Assembly (NCBI GenBank): GCA_963821815.1
Contig: CAWGFG010000006.1
Span: 3,348,001 to 3,412,000, forward strand
From: JASGTU01 sp963821815
GTDB taxonomy: Bacteria; Chloroflexota; Anaerolineae; Caldilineales; Caldilineaceae
Length of the DNA stretch: 64,000 nucleotides
Direction of reading: 5' to 3'
Below are positions 45,706-53,885 of this stretch, piece by piece. The notes below the pieces were generated by a model. It worked only from the letters and a program-made list of their open reading frames with translations. It made no database searches and had not been told where the DNA came from. A program made the position numbers and the translations under genes. The first letter of the stretch is position 1. Every line of letters begins with the position of its first letter.

Positions 45706-46841
45706 TGGAGGCTGACACGCCCGCGTCGCGACTTAACATCTGGCTGCTTTCGCCCTATGACAGCGGCAGCCACTATGCTTGGGCACGCGGCTATATGGCG
45801 CACAGTCGACATGACATAACGCTGCTCAACATGGCAGGGCGTTTTTGGAAATGGCGCATGCAGGGCGGCGCCATCCACTTAGCGACTCTGGCGCGCCGGC
45901 AACTGGAGCAGAACAAACCGCCGGATGCCGTCCTAGCCACGGATATGGTGAACCTGCCCGCGTGGCTCGGCCTGGTGCGTCGCGAATTGCCGTCCCAGAC
46001 GCCCATATTGCTCTATATGCACGAGAACCAGATCACATATCCGTGGCGAGAAGGCGAGCGCCGCGACCTGACCTATGGCATGATCAATTGGCTGAGCCAA
46101 CTGGCTGCTGACCGCATCTGCTTCAACAGCCACTTCCACATGGAAAGTTGGTTTGACGAACTGCCGCGCCTCCTCAAACACTACCCGGACTACAATCATC
46201 GAAGCCTGGTGGATGTGGTGCGTGCGCGAAGCCAAGTGCTGCCTGTGGGCGTGGAGTGCATGCCGTTTGTCGCCCAAGCGCAAGCACGAGGTGATGCCAG
46301 TGACAGTCCGCTCATTGTATGGAACCAGCGCTGGGAGTATGACAAGCGCCCGGATCGCTTCTTCGCCCTCATGGATCGGCTCGCCGACGCCGGTGCGCCG
46401 TACCGGTTGGCTGTGGCAGGCGAGAATTTCCGCATGATCCCGCAAGAGTTCGATGAAGCGCGGCGGCGCTTGGGCGACCACATCGTGCACTGGGGCTATC
46501 TGGAGAAGAGGGGTGACTATGTAAACTTGCTGTCGCAGTCGGACCTGGTCATCAGCACCGCCGACCATGAGTTTTTCGGCATCAGCGTGCTGGAAGCTGT
46601 CGCAGCCGGCGCACATCCGCTGCTGCCCAACCGGCTGAGCTATCCCGAACTGATCCCTGACGAGTATCATACCCAGTGCCTGTACGGGGATGATGAAGCG
46701 CTCTTTCGCATGGCGCGGGGCCGACTGGTGCACCAGCGACCGGCCTCGCCCGGGCTGCGCGAATATGTAGTCGACCACTACGACTGGAGTGTGGTGGCTG
46801 AGCATTATGATGAACTACTGGAGAGTATGGTAGGCAACTAG
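45705..46841 (+). CDS. DUF3524 glycosyltransferase, queuosine-tRNA mannosyltransferase (QTMAN)-like
   Basis: 378 aa, start overlapping the previous stop. The N-terminal domain matches the DUF3524 family that includes animal GTDC1/QTMAN: LLSPYDSGSHYAWARGY, DAVLATDMVNLPAWLGL, ILLYMHENQITYPW followed by RRDLTYGMINWLSQLAADRI and NSHFHMESWFDELPRLLKHYPDYN. The C-terminal GT-B half has WNQRWEYDKRPDRFFALM, HWGYLEKRGDYVNLLSQSDLVIST and HEFFGISVLEAVAAGAHPLLPNRLSYPELIP. In animals QTMAN adds mannose to queuosine in tRNA-Asp. The bacterial role is inferred from family only; cytosolic. Confidence 0.85.
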   Translation: MEADTPASRLNIWLLSPYDSGSHYAWARGYMAHSRHDITLLNMAGRFWKWRMQGGAIHLATLARRQLEQNKPPDAVLATDMVNLPAWLGLVRRELPSQTPILLYMHENQITYPWREGERRDLTYGMINWLSQLAADRICFNSHFHMESWFDELPRLLKHYPDYNHRSLVDVVRARSQVLPVGVECMPFVAQAQARGDASDSPLIVWNQRWEYDKRPDRFFALMDRLADAGAPYRLAVAGENFRMIPQEFDEARRRLGDHIVHWGYLEKRGDYVNLLSQSDLVISTADHEFFGISVLEAVAAGAHPLLPNRLSYPELIPDEYHTQCLYGDDEALFRMARGRLVHQRPASPGLREYVVDHYDWSVVAEHYDELLESMVGN

Positions 46842-46927
46842 TGGTGATCCAACCTCTATCGGTATGATAGTAGGCGCTGGAGTAGGTCAAACTGGCTGAA
46901 TGCTGCTACGTATAGAAGGAGGCATAT

Positions 46928-47662
46928 ATGCTTATTGTTGCGCATCGCGGGGACACGAGCATCGGTTCGGAAAACACAGTACCCGCGTTTGAAAGCGCCA
47001 TTCGCAAAGGAGCCGACACCATTGAGTTGGACATCCACTGCACGGCCGACGGCCATCTTGTCGTGCACCACGATTATGCGATCAACGTGGAACCGGATCT
47101 GCGGAAGCGCATCAGTGACATCACGCGCTCCGAATTGGACGTGTTTATGCTGAAAACTAACGAGGATGCCGTTCTGGCGCCGTCGCTGACCGACGTGTTG
47201 GACTTAGCCTGTTGCAAGGTACGCTTTGAGATGGAACTTAAATGCCCGGAGCGCATCTGCATCGATCTTGTACTGGCTGAGATCGACCGTTTTGGCATTG
47301 ACGACGATGTGGAGATCACGTCAGGTCACGTACCGGTGCTTTCCTATGTGGGAAACGTGCGCCCGGAGCTGCGTCGCGGTATCTTCTTCAGCCTCTATCC
47401 GGATTGGAAAGACGAGATACTCGGGCAGCAGCATGCCATCGCATGGCTGAATCTGCTAGAGGCGCAAGTTGCCCATCTGCCGCCGGCGCTCATGAAGCGG
47501 AATTTCGTGCAAGAACTGCAGGCTAGGCGATACCTGGTGCACGGAGCTGAGCTGAACACGCGTGACGAGATGCTCGCCGGCTTTGAGCTGGGCATCGACC
47601 AGTTCAGCACTGACGCCCTTGATCTCGCGTTGGAGATTCGCGGGGAAAAGGACACTAGATAA
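46928..47662 (+). CDS. glycerophosphodiester phosphodiesterase
   Basis: 244 aa with AGGAGG upstream of ATG 46928. GDPD catalytic region: LIVAHRGDTSIGSENTVPAFESAI, GADTIELDIHCTADGHLVVHHD (first His-Arg, metal Glu-Asp and second His). No signal peptide, so cytosolic. Hydrolyses glycerophosphodiesters from phospholipid turnover to glycerol-3-phosphate. Some metal-site residues of the C-terminal half (FEMELKCPERI) are conserved. Separate unit after the glycosyltransferase pair. Confidence 0.92.
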   Translation: MLIVAHRGDTSIGSENTVPAFESAIRKGADTIELDIHCTADGHLVVHHDYAINVEPDLRKRISDITRSELDVFMLKTNEDAVLAPSLTDVLDLACCKVRFEMELKCPERICIDLVLAEIDRFGIDDDVEITSGHVPVLSYVGNVRPELRRGIFFSLYPDWKDEILGQQHAIAWLNLLEAQVAHLPPALMKRNFVQELQARRYLVHGAELNTRDEMLAGFELGIDQFSTDALDLALEIRGEKDTR

Positions 47663-47715
47663 AAACGACGTGACGGGTTTGGCTGCTTTCCATTGAAAGA
47701 ATCTCTTGATAATTA

Positions 47716-47774
47716 TTGACAACTGTGTAATACTTACAGATAATTCCTCTCATAGAGTTTACCTTATACGTAAA
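47716..47774 (+). promoter_or_regulatory. toxin-antitoxin promoter with operator in the spacer
   Basis: TTGACA (47716-47721), 17-bp spacer, GATAAT (47739-47744): near-consensus promoter. A perfect palindrome TGTAA-TAC-TTACA (47726-47738) fills the spacer, and a second inverted repeat TTTAC-N7-GTAAA (47758-47774) lies just downstream. Both share the GTAA/TTAC half-site, so they are likely binding sites of the antitoxin HTH. Confidence 0.7.
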
Positions 47775-47784
47775 GAACCTGTTT

Positions 47785-48120
47785 GTGGATGTGTTCATTG
47801 AAGACAAGAAACTAGATAGACTTCTCAACAATCCTCGAAGGTTGCGTCGAGCGTACGGAACAGAGAATGACGTTCTAATCCTAAGGCGGCTAGAGAATAT
47901 CCATATCGCAGCTAATCTAGAAGAACTGCGGTACTTACCAGGAAACTTGCATGAGCTAAAAGGCAATTTTGCTCGCAAATTGTCGATAAATCTAAAACAT
48001 GGATACAGAATGATATTGCGCCCAGCTGATGAACCTCCACCTTCTAAGCCGGATGGAGGTCTTGATTGGCCCAATATTACCGGTGTAATTGTGGAAGGGA
48101 TTATTGACTACCATGACTGA
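47785..48120 (+). CDS. higB: HigB/RelE-fold toxin
   Basis: 111 aa with a GTG start at 47785. MDVFIEDKKLDRLLNNPRRLRRAYG resembles the start of HigB-type killer proteins, and LRYLPGNLHELKGNFARKLSINLKHGYRMILRP is the conserved core of this RelE-superfamily mRNA interferase group. The C-terminal part adds VIVEGIIDYHD. It probably cleaves ribosome-bound mRNA. The antitoxin gene starts inside its last codons (8-base overlap), the toxin-first order of HigBA. AT content is higher than in the flanking genes. Confidence 0.85.
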   Translation: MDVFIEDKKLDRLLNNPRRLRRAYGTENDVLILRRLENIHIAANLEELRYLPGNLHELKGNFARKLSINLKHGYRMILRPADEPPPSKPDGGLDWPNITGVIVEGIIDYHD

Positions 48121-49191
48121 TACAAATGTTCGGTACACTCCAAAAGAGATATCACCCCCTGGTGAAACCATTGCCGAAATTCTTGAAGAACGCGGAATGA
48201 CTCAGGTCGATTTGGCACGTCGCATGGGACGTTCCGAAAAGACAATAAGCCTGGTCATTAATGGAAAGTCGCCGATATCAACTGAGACAGCTGGCCAATT
48301 GGAGATGGTGCTTGGTACGCCTGCAAGCTACTGGCTCAGTCATGAAGCACAGTATCAAGCAAGCCGGATGCATCTTCTTGATGAACAGAAGAAGGAAGAG
48401 TGGTATGACTGGGTAAAGCGACTGCCATTGAAAGAAATGAAACAACTGGGCATCCTCCCCAACCTGACGAACAGCGGTCGAAACCGAGATGTTTTACTGC
48501 GTAAAGCGCTTCAATTCTTTGGCGTCAACTCACCCGCGCAGTGGGTTAAGATATACGGCGAAATGGAACTCGCGAATAGGCTGAGCGTACCCCAGAGGAG
48601 TGACAAATATGCCAGAGCGGTGTGGCTCCGGTTGGGCGAGTTGGAATTCGCAAAGCAGACTGTCTCACAATATAGCCAGGATAAATTTCGTGCAGCCCTA
48701 TGCAAAATTCGAGAGCTTACTGCACGTTCCGCAGAGGAGCTCCTTCCCCTCATGCGCTCACTATGTGCTGATGCGGGAGTCATGCTGATTACTACACCCG
48801 CCATACCACGTGCTCTAATCAGCGGCGCTGCCAGGTGGATCAACAATATACCTCTAGTACAGTTATCTCTGGAGGGAGAATCTAGCGATCGCTTCTGGCT
48901 TAGCTTCTTCCATGAGGCAGGCTATATTCTGGGCGGGCAACGCAACCTCATCTATATCGACTATGATCAAAACGTCTATGAAAGTGAAGCGGTGCAGCAG
49001 GCGGATGCGTTTGCTCCGGAGAGGTTCTGATCCCATTTGAGAAAGCTCACGCTCGTGCCTCACTCACGCAAGAACAAGACATGCTTGAGGCTGCTAGCAA
49101 AGTCGGTGTCGATCCGGCAATTATTGTTGGGCGCCTGCAATATGAGAATTTAATAAATTACGATAAATTCAACCACATCAAGAAAAGCTGA
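48113..49191 (+). pseudogene. higA: HigA-type antitoxin with ImmA/IrrE domain, frameshifted
   Basis: ATG 48113 overlaps the toxin stop. Residues 15-75 form a HigA XRE helix-turn-helix (PPGETIAEILEERGMTQVDLARRMGRSEKTISLVINGK). A long helical part and an ImmA/IrrE-like end (DRFWLSFFHEAGYILGGQRNLIYID) follow. The normal HExxH zinc motif reads HEAGY, losing its second His. The frame ends early at 49030; the adjacent frame carries on EVLIPFEKAHARASLTQEQDMLEAASKVGVDPAIIVGRLQYE to 49191, the usual family C-terminus. One lost base (or two gained) near 49015. The HTH should still be made, so toxin control may persist. Confidence 0.8.
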
Positions 49192-49228
49192 ATGTAACAA
49201 TAGTTACCTCTCCTACTTAGAACATTCT

Positions 49229-49555
49229 TCACCCTCCAGCCAGCGCGCCAACCACGATGAACGGCTCCTGGCCGCGCACCACCGCATCCGGCAAAGGCGC
49301 ATCGACCGGCTCGTGTGACCAGTCCTGACCACAGACGAAGAAGCGGATAAAGGCACGCCGTTCCTTCGTCTGCTGATCGCGTATCGTGCCGCGCAATGGC
49401 GGATAGGCTTCCTCCAAGGCATCCAGCACAGAAGCCTGGGAAACGGTTCCCGTCACAGGCAACTCGGCCTCGCCGTCCAGATTGGCAATGTTGCGCAGGT
49501 GCATAGGAATGCGGATGCGCACCACTACCTCGTCAGGAGTGACGCCGTCAGTCAT
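49229..49555 (-). CDS. MoaD/ThiS-like beta-grasp protein paired with BNR protein
   Basis: 108 aa. VVVRIRIPMHLRNIANLDGEAELPVTGTVSQASVLDALEEAYPPLRGTI is the ubiquitin-like fold, and the C-terminus VVGALAGG ends in the Gly-Gly used for thiocarboxylation or conjugation. ATG 49555 overlaps the stop of the BNR-repeat gene (ATGA), so the two are coupled. Only about a fifth of residues match the other MoaD-like protein (7960-8235), and there are no molybdopterin genes here. It may be a carrier for another sulfur-transfer or tagging pathway. Confidence 0.82.
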   Translation of the reverse strand: MTDGVTPDEVVVRIRIPMHLRNIANLDGEAELPVTGTVSQASVLDALEEAYPPLRGTIRDQQTKERRAFIRFFVCGQDWSHEPVDAPLPDAVVRGQEPFIVVGALAGG

Positions 49556-50667
49556 TTTAGCGTCTGCACTTCCACCGAGAGAACCTTAGGCAGATTCTCC
49601 GCCAGCGCGTGCCAGGTGTCGCCGCCGTCGGGCGAACCGTAGACTTGGCCGCCAGTGGTGCCGAAGTAGACGCCGCACGTGTCCAGGTTATCTACGGCCA
49701 TAGCATCACGCAAGATGTTCACATAGCAGTCGCTCTGCGGCAGCCCGTTGGTCAATGCTTCCCACTCATCGCCGCCAGACCGCGAGCGGTAGACGCGCAG
49801 CATGCCATCGGGCACGTAATGCTCTGAGTCGCTCTTGATGGGCACTACGTATACCGTATCCGGTTCTTGGGTGCTGACCTCGATAGGGAATCCAAAGTCA
49901 GACGGCAGATTGCCGCTAATCTCGTACCAGGAATCGCCCGCGTCCTCGCTGCGCATCACGTCCCAGTGCTTCTGCATATAGAGCCTGTCCGGATGTGCGG
50001 GATGCATGGCCAGCCCGTGCACGCAGTGACCCACGTCCGCATCGGGATCGGGCAGTTCGAATTTCGAGTTCAAACCCTTATTGATGGCCTTCCAGCTTTC
50101 TCCGCCGTCATCCGTACGGAACGCGCCCGCTGCGGAGATAGCCACATACATGCGTTGCGGATTGATAGGATCCAAAGCAATTGTGTGTAGACACATGCCG
50201 CCGGCGCCCGGCTGCCACAGATGCCCCTTCACTGCTCGCAACCCCTCTAATTCCTGCCATGTCATCCCGCCGTCTTTCGACTTGAACAACGCGGCATCTT
50301 CCACTCCGGCGTAGACAGTGTCCGCCTCGGTCAGCGACGGCTCCAGATGCCAGACGCGAGTGAACTTCCACGGTTTCTGCGTACCATCGAAGTACTGGTG
50401 CGTGCCCGGGTCTCCCTCATACGTAAATTCGTTGCCCACCGGCTCCCACGTCAGCCCTCCGTCGTCCGATCGCTGAATGATCTGCCCAAACCAGCCCGAC
50501 GTTTGCGACGCGTACAGCCGATCCGGGTTCACCGGCGAACCGTGCATATGGTATATTTCCCAACCGCCGAAGAATGGACCGCTGATCTCCCAGTCTTTGC
50601 GCGCTTCATCGGCCCTGAAGATGAATGCGCCCTTATGTGTGCCCACCAAAACACGTACTCCGCTCAT
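49552..50667 (-). CDS. BNR/sialidase-like beta-propeller protein
   Basis: 371 aa. Repeated Asp-box motifs: QRSDDGGLTWEPVG, FKSKDGGMTWQELE, FRTDDGGESWKAIN, MRSEDAGDSWYEIS, YRSRSGGDEWEAL and GSPDGGDTWHAL. At least six S-x-D-x-G-x-T-W type blades make a propeller. No signal peptide, so cytosolic despite the sialidase-like look. No sialidase Arg triad is evident. Starts VRVLVGTHKGAFIFRADEARKDW. Stop overlaps the MoaD-like start; the gene pair is the unit. Substrate unknown. Confidence 0.85.
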   Translation of the reverse strand: MSGVRVLVGTHKGAFIFRADEARKDWEISGPFFGGWEIYHMHGSPVNPDRLYASQTSGWFGQIIQRSDDGGLTWEPVGNEFTYEGDPGTHQYFDGTQKPWKFTRVWHLEPSLTEADTVYAGVEDAALFKSKDGGMTWQELEGLRAVKGHLWQPGAGGMCLHTIALDPINPQRMYVAISAAGAFRTDDGGESWKAINKGLNSKFELPDPDADVGHCVHGLAMHPAHPDRLYMQKHWDVMRSEDAGDSWYEISGNLPSDFGFPIEVSTQEPDTVYVVPIKSDSEHYVPDGMLRVYRSRSGGDEWEALTNGLPQSDCYVNILRDAMAVDNLDTCGVYFGTTGGQVYGSPDGGDTWHALAENLPKVLSVEVQTLK

Positions 50668-50760
50668 CGTCTATTCCTTTCTCGGCCTGGAACATAACTG
50701 CCAGACAGATAGCTTTCCATACATGCCACTTTCGACTCAGGTTCAGCAAGTCGAGTTCAT

Positions 50761-50801
50761 ATGTCGCTGTCGACATTTGTAGTTTGCAACAATCTTTGTT
50801 G
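50761..50801. promoter_or_regulatory. two palindromes in the BNR/MoaD leader
   Basis: ATGTCG-CTGT-CGACAT (50761-50776) and CAACAA-TCT-TTGTTG (50787-50801) are perfect inverted repeats. On the minus strand they lie just downstream of the promoter at 50814-50841 and about 95-135 bases before the start codon. Possible operators or leader hairpins. Confidence 0.45.
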
Positions 50802-50813
50802 AGGGTGCAACAG

Positions 50814-50841
50814 ATTATGGACAATTCGCGCACAATGTCAA
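50814..50841 (-). promoter_or_regulatory. sigma-70-type promoter of the BNR/MoaD pair
   Basis: Minus strand TTGACA (50836-50841), 16-bp spacer, CATAAT (50814-50819). The divergent dehydrogenase starts at 50982. Confidence 0.6.
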
Positions 50842-50981
50842 CTGTACGCAAAACGTCCAATTGGTCTGCCACAGCGTGATACACTGGCTGACCGAAATTC
50901 GCGCTTGTGCCGGGCTTCTGGCATCATTCAGAAATATCGGTTGCGATTCACCTGTGCACAGACAAATAGTGAGGAAGCGTC

Positions 50982-51974
50982 ATGCTGAAAGCCGCCTACG
51001 TCCTGAATGAGGACGCCAACAACAGCATTTATGGACCAGCGGAGCGCGCCGATCTCGCCGCACTGTTGGATACCGCCATACCGCAGCTCACCGCGCAACA
51101 GGTGCAGCAGAACCCTTCTGTGCTGGCTGATGTGGAAGTGCTTCTCAGCGGGTGGGGATGCCCGAGGTTGGATGCAGTTCTGTTGGATGCGGCGCCCAAG
51201 CTGAAGGCGGTTTTCTACGGCGCCGGCTCTATCCGTGCCGCGGTGACCGACGAATTTTGGGATAGGCAGATACCGATTACCAGCTCTTATGCCGGCAACG
51301 CAGTGCCCGTGGCAGAATTCACAGTATCGCAGATCGTGTTCTGTTTGAAGCGGGGTTGGCAGCACGTCTTTGCCATTCGCAAGGAGCGCCGCTATCCCCA
51401 GCGGATGCATGTCCCCGGCGTGTATGGCAGCGTCGTGGGACTCATTTCCCTGGGCATGATCGGCAGAATGGTAGCTGAGCGTCTGCAACAGTATGACGTT
51501 CAGGTAATAGCCTACGACCCGTTCGTCAGTGACGCAGATGCGAAGAGTCTTGGCGTAGAGCTTACTGCTCTCGACGATATCTTCCGGCGTTCGGACCTGG
51601 TCTCACTGCACACGCCGTGGCTGCCGGAGACCGTAGGAATGATCACCGGCGCGCATTTCGATATGATGAAGACCGGTGCTACGTTTATCAACACGGCACG
51701 CGGCGCGATCGTACGCGAACAAGAAATGATCGATGTGTTGCAGCGGCGCGATGATTTGTTTGCGCTATTAGATGTGGTTTGGCCGGAGCCGCCCGTGGAC
51801 GGCTCGCCGCTCTATACCATGGAAAACGTGGTACTAACACCACACATTGCAGGATCGTTGGACGCGGAATGCCGTCGCATGGGACGTATTGTCGTCGACG
51901 AAGTGCGGCGATTCGTCAATGGCGAGCCGCTGCAGTGGTCGATCGCACGTGATCAGGCTGCGACCATGGCCTGA
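50982..51974 (+). CDS. D-2-hydroxyacid dehydrogenase family protein
   Basis: 330 aa. NAD-binding Rossmann motif is VVGLISLGMIGRMVAERL (GxxxLGxIG), with an Asp after strand 2 (VIAYDPFV). Catalytic residues are seen as NTARGAIV (Arg), WPEPP (Glu) and LTPHIAGS (His). The N-terminal substrate domain is longer and acidic. Reduces 2-keto acids or oxidises 2-hydroxyacids with NAD(H) in the cytosol; the exact substrate is not readable. Transcribed divergently from the BNR/MoaD pair. Confidence 0.92.
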   Translation: MLKAAYVLNEDANNSIYGPAERADLAALLDTAIPQLTAQQVQQNPSVLADVEVLLSGWGCPRLDAVLLDAAPKLKAVFYGAGSIRAAVTDEFWDRQIPITSSYAGNAVPVAEFTVSQIVFCLKRGWQHVFAIRKERRYPQRMHVPGVYGSVVGLISLGMIGRMVAERLQQYDVQVIAYDPFVSDADAKSLGVELTALDDIFRRSDLVSLHTPWLPETVGMITGAHFDMMKTGATFINTARGAIVREQEMIDVLQRRDDLFALLDVVWPEPPVDGSPLYTMENVVLTPHIAGSLDAECRRMGRIVVDEVRRFVNGEPLQWSIARDQAATMA

Positions 51975-52064
51975 GTCCGTCAAGACGAGCAGACCGAGCG
52001 CCAATGTCCGCCCGCTCATATGCAGCGGGCGGATGCAGCCACGCTTGAATGGATTCGCAGCAGA

Positions 52065-52220
52065 TTAAGGTTGGAAAGGTGGCGGATCCTGTATTTGCAC
52101 CTGGTGGACCGTACCCTGTCCGCCGTCGCCGCGTACTTTATCGCCGCCGGCATAGGCTGGTGCGGTTGCCAGGACAATAAGGATGATCACCAGAATCAGG
52201 CTAGCGAACGATTTGCGCAT
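52065..52220 (-). CDS. tiny secreted peptide, 51 aa
   Basis: ATG 52220 follows AGGAA at 9-base spacing. MRKSFASLILVIILIVLATAPAYA is a complete signal peptide with an AYA cleavage site. The mature part would be about 27 residues, starting GGDKVRGDGGQG and ending QVQIQDPPPFQP. It is cysteine-free and rich in Gly, Gln and Pro. No neighbouring processing or export genes. I do not know the family. Could be an extracellular signal or a surface-structure peptide. It overlaps no other gene. Confidence 0.65.
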   Translation of the reverse strand: MRKSFASLILVIILIVLATAPAYAGGDKVRGDGGQGTVHQVQIQDPPPFQP

Positions 52221-52687
52221 TGATGTATTCCTATTGAGTAAGCGTTGGAAATAGTGTTGTCGATTGCATTGAGTAACCCGTACTGGGTTATGGATATCTC
52301 GGCACGAAGAATCTTGCGAGCAAAGCCAGCGCCAGTTGAAACTACCCACCGAGAGTAGCGCGCTGCTGACCCACGTGCGTACCAAATGACAGTACGACCA
52401 TAGAATATGCATAGCAAGTGACATTTGACGTATGCGATCTGATACTTTTCGTATAGGCGTGGTATTCTATACATGCTTGTATGGAGCGGATAGCGTACTA
52501 GGCGCCCCCTGTTGCAAAGAACAATACTCTTTGTGTTTGGAGCTAGACCTGAAGAGACATATTTCCCATCATTGAGTGCACTGCTTCGTTACGCTATGCA
52601 CCTACAACACAAATTCATATCCATTTTCACTCCAAGTAGTCAATAATCGCAGAACACTCTCTGCTAGAAATGCACAAAGGGGTTGAC
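52221..52687. other. intergenic region, no gene recognised
   Basis: AT-rich sequence without a supported frame or RNA structure. It must contain the promoter of the tiny peptide gene (minus) and of the membrane protein at 52688 (plus); no clear hexamer pair stands out. Confidence 0.4.
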
Positions 52688-53155
52688 ATGTCGGCATCGC
52701 ATGAAGACCGTTCTGTAATTGTCTACATCATAATGTCCCTGTTAGTCCTACTTGGCGTGACTGCTATAGGTGGCGGTATTATGCTGATGTTAGATCCGTC
52801 CGGATCGCTGCTTCAAGCCGATATCAGTCTTCTGCACGCCGTACCGGTAGACGATTTCTTCTTTCCCGGACTTATCCTTTTCTCCGTATTTGGTCTTCTG
52901 CCACTGATCGTTGTCTATGGCATCTGGAAACAACCCGACTGGCGGTTCTTTGAGAAGATCAATTTGAACAAGGGATACCATTGGTCGCGGTCGTGGACGC
53001 GCATTATTGCCGTGCTGCTGCTGCTTTGGGTGGGCCTGGAGTTCTTAATGTGGGGCATGGCCTCACCGTTTATTCCCATCTACGGCGGATTGGCTCTGGC
53101 GCTGATCATTCTGTCCGACTATGATTCGGTCAAGCGTTATCAGAGGGCTCAATAG
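52688..53155 (+). CDS. four-helix membrane protein, function unknown
   Basis: 155 aa from ATG 52688 with AAGGGG upstream. Hydrophobic segments: VIVYIIMSLLVLLGVTAIGGGIMLML; FFFPGLILFSVFGLLPLIVVYGIW; IIAVLLLLWVGLEFLMWGM; IPIYGGLALALIIL. The loop WKQPDWRFFEKINLNKGYHWSRSWT is conserved-looking. Similar small membrane proteins are common in Chloroflexota, but I cannot name a domain. Monocistronic. Confidence 0.7.
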   Translation: MSASHEDRSVIVYIIMSLLVLLGVTAIGGGIMLMLDPSGSLLQADISLLHAVPVDDFFFPGLILFSVFGLLPLIVVYGIWKQPDWRFFEKINLNKGYHWSRSWTRIIAVLLLLWVGLEFLMWGMASPFIPIYGGLALALIILSDYDSVKRYQRAQ

Positions 53156-53471
53156 GTTTTTAGTTGGCAGTATTAGGCTTACAATTTGTTGGTTTGGCGT
53201 CCCCGCAAGAACATTCGAAATCATACGCGGCACAGCGGTCGGCTGGTTTTAAAGTACCCAGCATCAACATAACGATGCTGCGGCAGCGTCAGTGATCCGC
53301 ACTTTCTGGCGAACCCTTCTCCCCGCCACGGTGTTACTACCTTATGCAACATCAATCGTCTACGATTGGTCTTTGGCTGGCTTGATGAAAGTGTATCGTG
53401 CTGACGATGGTACACTATCTGGGCTGATCGGTTGTCTCATTCACCTGTGCAGGAATACGTAGGAGCATTAC
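53156..53471. other. intergenic region before the B12-binding gene
   Basis: No gene recognised. Contains a small stem AGCATC-N8-GATGCT (about 53262-53281). No cobalamin-riboswitch box is recognised although the next gene binds B12. Confidence 0.4.
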
Positions 53472-53882
53472 ATGTCCGACCAAAAAATCCGAGTGCTCGT
53501 CGCTAAACCCGGGCTGGACGGCCACGACCGCGGCGCTAAGGTTGTCGCTCGCGCCCTGCGCGACGCTGGCTTCGAGGTAGTTTACACGGGCATCCGACAG
53601 ACGCCGCAGATGATCGCGGAGGCGGCTCTGCATGAAGACGTAGACGTCGTCGGACTTAGCATCCTCAGCGGCGCTCACCTGACGCTCTGCCCGCGTGTAG
53701 TGGAGAAGTTGCGCGCCCAAGGACAGGACGATGTCATTGTGCTGGTGGGCGGCATTGTGCCGGAAGAGGATATCCCCAAGTTGCATGAAGCGGGCATTGC
53801 AGGCGTTTTTGGGCCTGGCGCCTCCACCGAGGACATCGCAGACTTCATACGCGCGGCAGTTGCCCAAACTGCTCCCGCCTAA
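53472..53882 (+). CDS. cobalamin-binding subunit of methylmalonyl-CoA mutase type
   Basis: 136 aa with AGGAG upstream. The B12 motif DxHxxG is in RVLVAKPGLDGHDRGAKVVARALRDAGFEVVYTG; GLSILSGAHL and VLVGGIVPEEDI complete the fold. This is the stand-alone C-terminal domain of acyl-CoA mutases, holding adenosylcobalamin base-off through His. The catalytic large subunit is not in the window; the adjacent MeaB chaperone supports a split mutase encoded elsewhere. Three-base gap to meaB. Confidence 0.93.
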   Translation: MSDQKIRVLVAKPGLDGHDRGAKVVARALRDAGFEVVYTGIRQTPQMIAEAALHEDVDVVGLSILSGAHLTLCPRVVEKLRAQGQDDVIVLVGGIVPEEDIPKLHEAGIAGVFGPGASTEDIADFIRAAVAQTAPA

Positions 53883-53885
53883 CGC

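Noticed and set aside
52196..52474. 92-codon frame overlapping the tiny peptide gene
   Set aside because: No ribosome site or recognisable composition; the in-register signal peptide frame at 52065-52220 is far better supported.
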